Shown here piece by piece: positions 61,710-64,000 of a stretch of 64,000 bases of DNA. Source of the DNA: Barrientosiimonas humi. GTDB taxonomy: Bacteria; Actinomycetota; Actinomycetes; Actinomycetales; Dermatophilaceae. A program made the translations under genes and the position numbers. The stretch is taken from assembly GCF_006716095.1 (NCBI RefSeq), contig NZ_VFOK01000001.1, positions 1 to 64,000 on the forward strand. Direction: 5' to 3'. The notes under the pieces were generated by a model, which was given only the letters and a program-made list of their open reading frames with translations, had not been told where the DNA came from and did no database searches. Positions within the stretch are counted from its first letter, which is position 1. Each line of letters opens with the position of its first letter.

Positions 61710-62939
61710 ATGAACATGAACGCTGCCAGTGTGCAGAGCCGGCCGACGAGCCGGGGGACCCGGTGGGTGTTCTGGGGGACGGCGTACGCCCTGCTCGTCC
61801 TGCTCACCGGGACCAACCTGCCCACCCCGCTGTACCGGGGCTACGAGACGCGGTTCGGCTTCTCGCCCTTCGTGGTCACCCTGATCTTCGCCGCCTACAT
61901 CGCCGTGCTCATCCCGTCCCTGCTGCTCGCCGGGCCGCTGTCCGACGCGGTCGGACGACGGCGCGTCCTGCTCCCCGCCCTCGGGCTCGCCGCGCTGGGT
62001 TCGGCTGCGTTCGCGCTGGCGAGCGACGTCGCATGGCTGTTCGCCGGTCGCCTGCTGCAGGGCGTGGCCGTCGGCGCCGCGTCCGGTGCGCTCACCGCCG
62101 CGCTGAGCGAGCTCGAGCCCGGGGGCAACCGCCGGAGGGCGGCGCTGGTCTCCACCGTGGTGTCCGTCGGGGGCCTGGGGCTCGGCCCGGTCCTCGGTGC
62201 CGCCGTCGCCGAGTATGCGCCGGCGCCGGGTGTGCTCCCGTTCCTGCTGGAGATCGTGCTGCTGGTCCCGGCGGCGGTCTTCGTCGCGCGGATGCCGGAG
62301 ACGTCGCGCGGCGCGGCGCCCGCGCTGTCGAGGTGGCGCCCCCGCCGGCCGAGCGTCCCCGCCGCGGTGCGCGGGGTCTTCCTGACGAGCGGCAGCGCCA
62401 GCTTCGCCGCGTTCGCCGTGGTCGGCCTCTTCCTCACGATGGTCCCGGCCTACGTCACGAGCGTGACCGGCAGCGGGAACCTGCTGCTCGGGGGTGCGGC
62501 CGCCGCGCTGCTGTTCGCGGCCTCGGCCACGGTCCAGGTGCTGACGTACGGCATGCGGCCGCTGCGGCTGCAGATCTGCGGGCTGCCCGTCCTCGCCCTG
62601 GGTCTGGGGCTGCTCGTGCTCGCCGGCAGCCGCGGCTCGCTCGGGGTGCTCCTGGTGGCGACCGCGCTGGCCGGGATCGGTCACGGGCTGGTGTTCCTGG
62701 GCAGCCTCACCGCGGTCAACTCGCTCGCGCCACCCGCGCAGCACGCCGAGGTGGTCTCGAGCTTCTACGTCGCGCTGTACGCCGGTGTCGGCGTGCCCGT
62801 GCTGGGTCTCGGGATCCTGGCGACCCGCACCGGCCTGCTCGAGGCCGTCGGCTGGTTCGCCGCGTCGGTGGCTGCGCTGTGCCTGGTCGTGCTCACCGGG
62901 CTGTGCCTGGCGCACGCCCGCGACGGCTACCGTGCGTGA
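61710..62939 (+). CDS. MFS transporter
   Basis: 409 residues with twelve membrane helices. GPLSDAVGRRRVLLPALG is the MFS loop motif; RLLQGVAVGAASGALTA fits drug-efflux-like carriers. ATG 61710 (or 61716) is taken from the promoter position, 8 bases after TATGTT; an in-frame ATG at 61647 would run through the operator. Likely repressed by the divergent ArsR protein. Confidence 0.88.
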   Translation: MNMNAASVQSRPTSRGTRWVFWGTAYALLVLLTGTNLPTPLYRGYETRFGFSPFVVTLIFAAYIAVLIPSLLLAGPLSDAVGRRRVLLPALGLAALGSAAFALASDVAWLFAGRLLQGVAVGAASGALTAALSELEPGGNRRRAALVSTVVSVGGLGLGPVLGAAVAEYAPAPGVLPFLLEIVLLVPAAVFVARMPETSRGAAPALSRWRPRRPSVPAAVRGVFLTSGSASFAAFAVVGLFLTMVPAYVTSVTGSGNLLLGGAAAALLFAASATVQVLTYGMRPLRLQICGLPVLALGLGLLVLAGSRGSLGVLLVATALAGIGHGLVFLGSLTAVNSLAPPAQHAEVVSSFYVALYAGVGVPVLGLGILATRTGLLEAVGWFAASVAALCLVVLTGLCLAHARDGYRA

Positions 62940-62940
62940 C

Positions 62941-63837
62941 GTGACCGATCAGGAGATGCGCCCGTCGCTGCGGGTCGGTGTGGTCGGAGCGGGCCGCGTG
63001 GGGTCGGTGCTGGGTGCCGCGCTGCGCGAGGCCGGTCACTCGGTGGTCGCCACCTCCGCGGTCAGCGACGCCTCGCTCGACCGCGCTGCCGAGATGCTGC
63101 CCGGCGTGCCCGTGGTCGAGGTGGACGAGGTCGTACGCCGGTCGGACCTGGTGCTCGTCACGGTTCCTGACGACCAGATCGCTTCTGTCGTCGAGGGATT
63201 CGCGGCCATGGGGCTGCTCGACCAGCCGCGCATGGTGGCGCACGCCGCGGGTTCGCTCGGCCTGGCGCCGCTGGCGCCGGTGCTGGAGCGCGGCGGTCTC
63301 GGCTTCGCGCTGCACCCGGCGATGACGTTCAGCGGCGAGCCCAAGGACGTCGAGCGGCTCGTCGGAACCATCTTCGCCGTGACCGCGACCGACGAGTCGC
63401 TGGCGGTCGCGCAGTCGATCGTGATGGACCTCGGCGGCGAACCGGTCGTGCTCCCGGAGGCCGACCGGGTGACCTATCACGCGGCCCTCGCGCACGCCTC
63501 GAACCACGCGGTCACCCTGGTCGCCCAGGCGCAGCAGGTGCTGCGCGGGCTCGGCATCGACGACCCCGGTCGGGTGCTGCGGCCGATCATGGAGGCCACG
63601 GTCGACAACGCGCTGCAGCGGGGCGACCGGGCGCTGACCGGTCCGGTCGCGCGCGGCGACGTGGGCACCGTCGCGGCCCATCTCGCCGCGCTGCGCGACG
63701 AGACCGTCGACGTGCCGGCCGCCTACCGGGCGATGGCCCGGGCGACCGCCGAGCGCGCGATCGCCCGCCGCACGGTGCCGGCCGAGCTCGTCGGTGAGCT
63801 GCTCGACCTGCTCGGCGAGGACGTACGCCCGGAGTGA
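62941..63837 (+). CDS. Rossmann-like and DUF2520 protein
   Basis: 298 residues. N-terminal NAD(P)-type Rossmann fold (VGVVGAGRVGSVLGAALREAGHSVV), then FALHPAMTF and a DUF2520 helical domain (HAALAHASNHAVTLVAQA). It resembles ketopantoate or pyrroline-carboxylate reductases; in actinobacteria it often precedes panC. TACCGT lies 7 bases before GTG 62941, so a leaderless start is likely. Confidence 0.88.
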   Translation: MTDQEMRPSLRVGVVGAGRVGSVLGAALREAGHSVVATSAVSDASLDRAAEMLPGVPVVEVDEVVRRSDLVLVTVPDDQIASVVEGFAAMGLLDQPRMVAHAAGSLGLAPLAPVLERGGLGFALHPAMTFSGEPKDVERLVGTIFAVTATDESLAVAQSIVMDLGGEPVVLPEADRVTYHAALAHASNHAVTLVAQAQQVLRGLGIDDPGRVLRPIMEATVDNALQRGDRALTGPVARGDVGTVAAHLAALRDETVDVPAAYRAMARATAERAIARRTVPAELVGELLDLLGEDVRPE

Positions 63838-63907
63838 GTCGCGACCGCCGACCGCCATGTCGCATTTCGGCTAGTCAGGGCCGGTCGAGCGGGTGAGACT
63901 GGTCGGC

Positions 63908-64000
63908 ATGCACACCGATCGAGAGGCCTGCGCCGCCGCCGTCCGCTCCCGCGACGCGCGGTTCGACGGCTGGTTCTTCACCGGGGTGCGCACGACCGGG
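63908..64000 (+). CDS. Ada-type N-terminal domain protein, 5' end
   Basis: 31 codons reach the window edge: MHTDREACAAAVRSRDARF and DGWFFTGVRTTG. This is the opening of the Ada zinc domain (usually RDxRFDGxFFxxVxTTGIYCRPSC), found in Ada or in Ada-AlkA fusions that repair alkylated DNA. The Cys ligands fall outside the window, so the enzyme type is open. Confidence 0.8.
   Translation, partial: MHTDREACAAAVRSRDARFDGWFFTGVRTTG

Overview
The window is chromosomal DNA of a very GC-rich actinobacterium. The evidence is strong G/C bias at third codon positions, many GTG starts, TANNNT promoter hexamers a few bases before start codons, CGNR and DUF3180 families, and a gene order (tad pilus genes, DEAH helicase, topA, tmk, holB) that recalls the mycobacterial Rv3660c-Rv3644c region. 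A member of Micrococcales near Intrasporangiaceae/Dermatophilaceae is my best guess, by inference only.

Layout. 1-3.2 kb: end of a Tad (Flp) pilus operon (tadA, tadB, tadC, pilin, two TadE-like pseudopilins). 3.2-15 kb: M20 peptidase, a repeat-bearing membrane protein, the MrfA-like DEAH helicase, STAS protein, AIM24 protein, a methyltransferase, an extradiol dioxygenase and topA. 15-20.6 kb: secreted/accessory genes with a complete IS481-family element (6-bp target duplication), a serine hydrolase, a lyase-like carbohydrate-binding protein and a TipA-type regulator. 20.6-24.7 kb: tmk-holB, a TAP-type lipoprotein hydrolase, an SRPBCC protein and tRNA-Thr(CGT). 24.8-29.4 kb: an accessory block with poorly recognised genes: two hypotheticals, a decayed VOC remnant and a three-gene ABC exporter closed by a nested palindrome. 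29.4-36.5 kb: two CorC-type transporters, two hydrolases (one carrying a repeat insertion), a GntR regulator with a clear operator, an MFS carrier and a thioesterase. 36.5-41.5 kb: nrdA-nrdB behind a cobalamin riboswitch, a 188-bp nested palindrome, and ppa. 41.5-50.8 kb: the compact housekeeping run dacB, zincin, tilS, hpt, ftsH, folE, folP, folB-folK, DUF3180. 50.8-64 kb: a 49-bp repeat pair, a surface protein, an orphan nuoD, an EamA/CGNR divergent pair, an operon of four paralogous membrane-anchored proteins plus a P450, a MidA-type methyltransferase with ArsR, a divergent MFS carrier, a DUF2520 protein and the start of an Ada-type gene.

How the genes fit together. The pilus genes form one overlapping transcription unit. 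The nrd operon is predicted to be shut off by B12, and its NrdB carries the Glu/Phe signature of the Mn/Fe (class Ic) enzymes. The folate genes run behind tilS-hpt-ftsH, as is usual in actinobacteria. The orphan NuoD and the MidA methyltransferase, which lie 7 kb apart, may be substrate and modifier. The least described parts are the four-paralog array with its almost invariant cytoplasmic tail, the accessory block after the tRNA, and several large nested palindromes.
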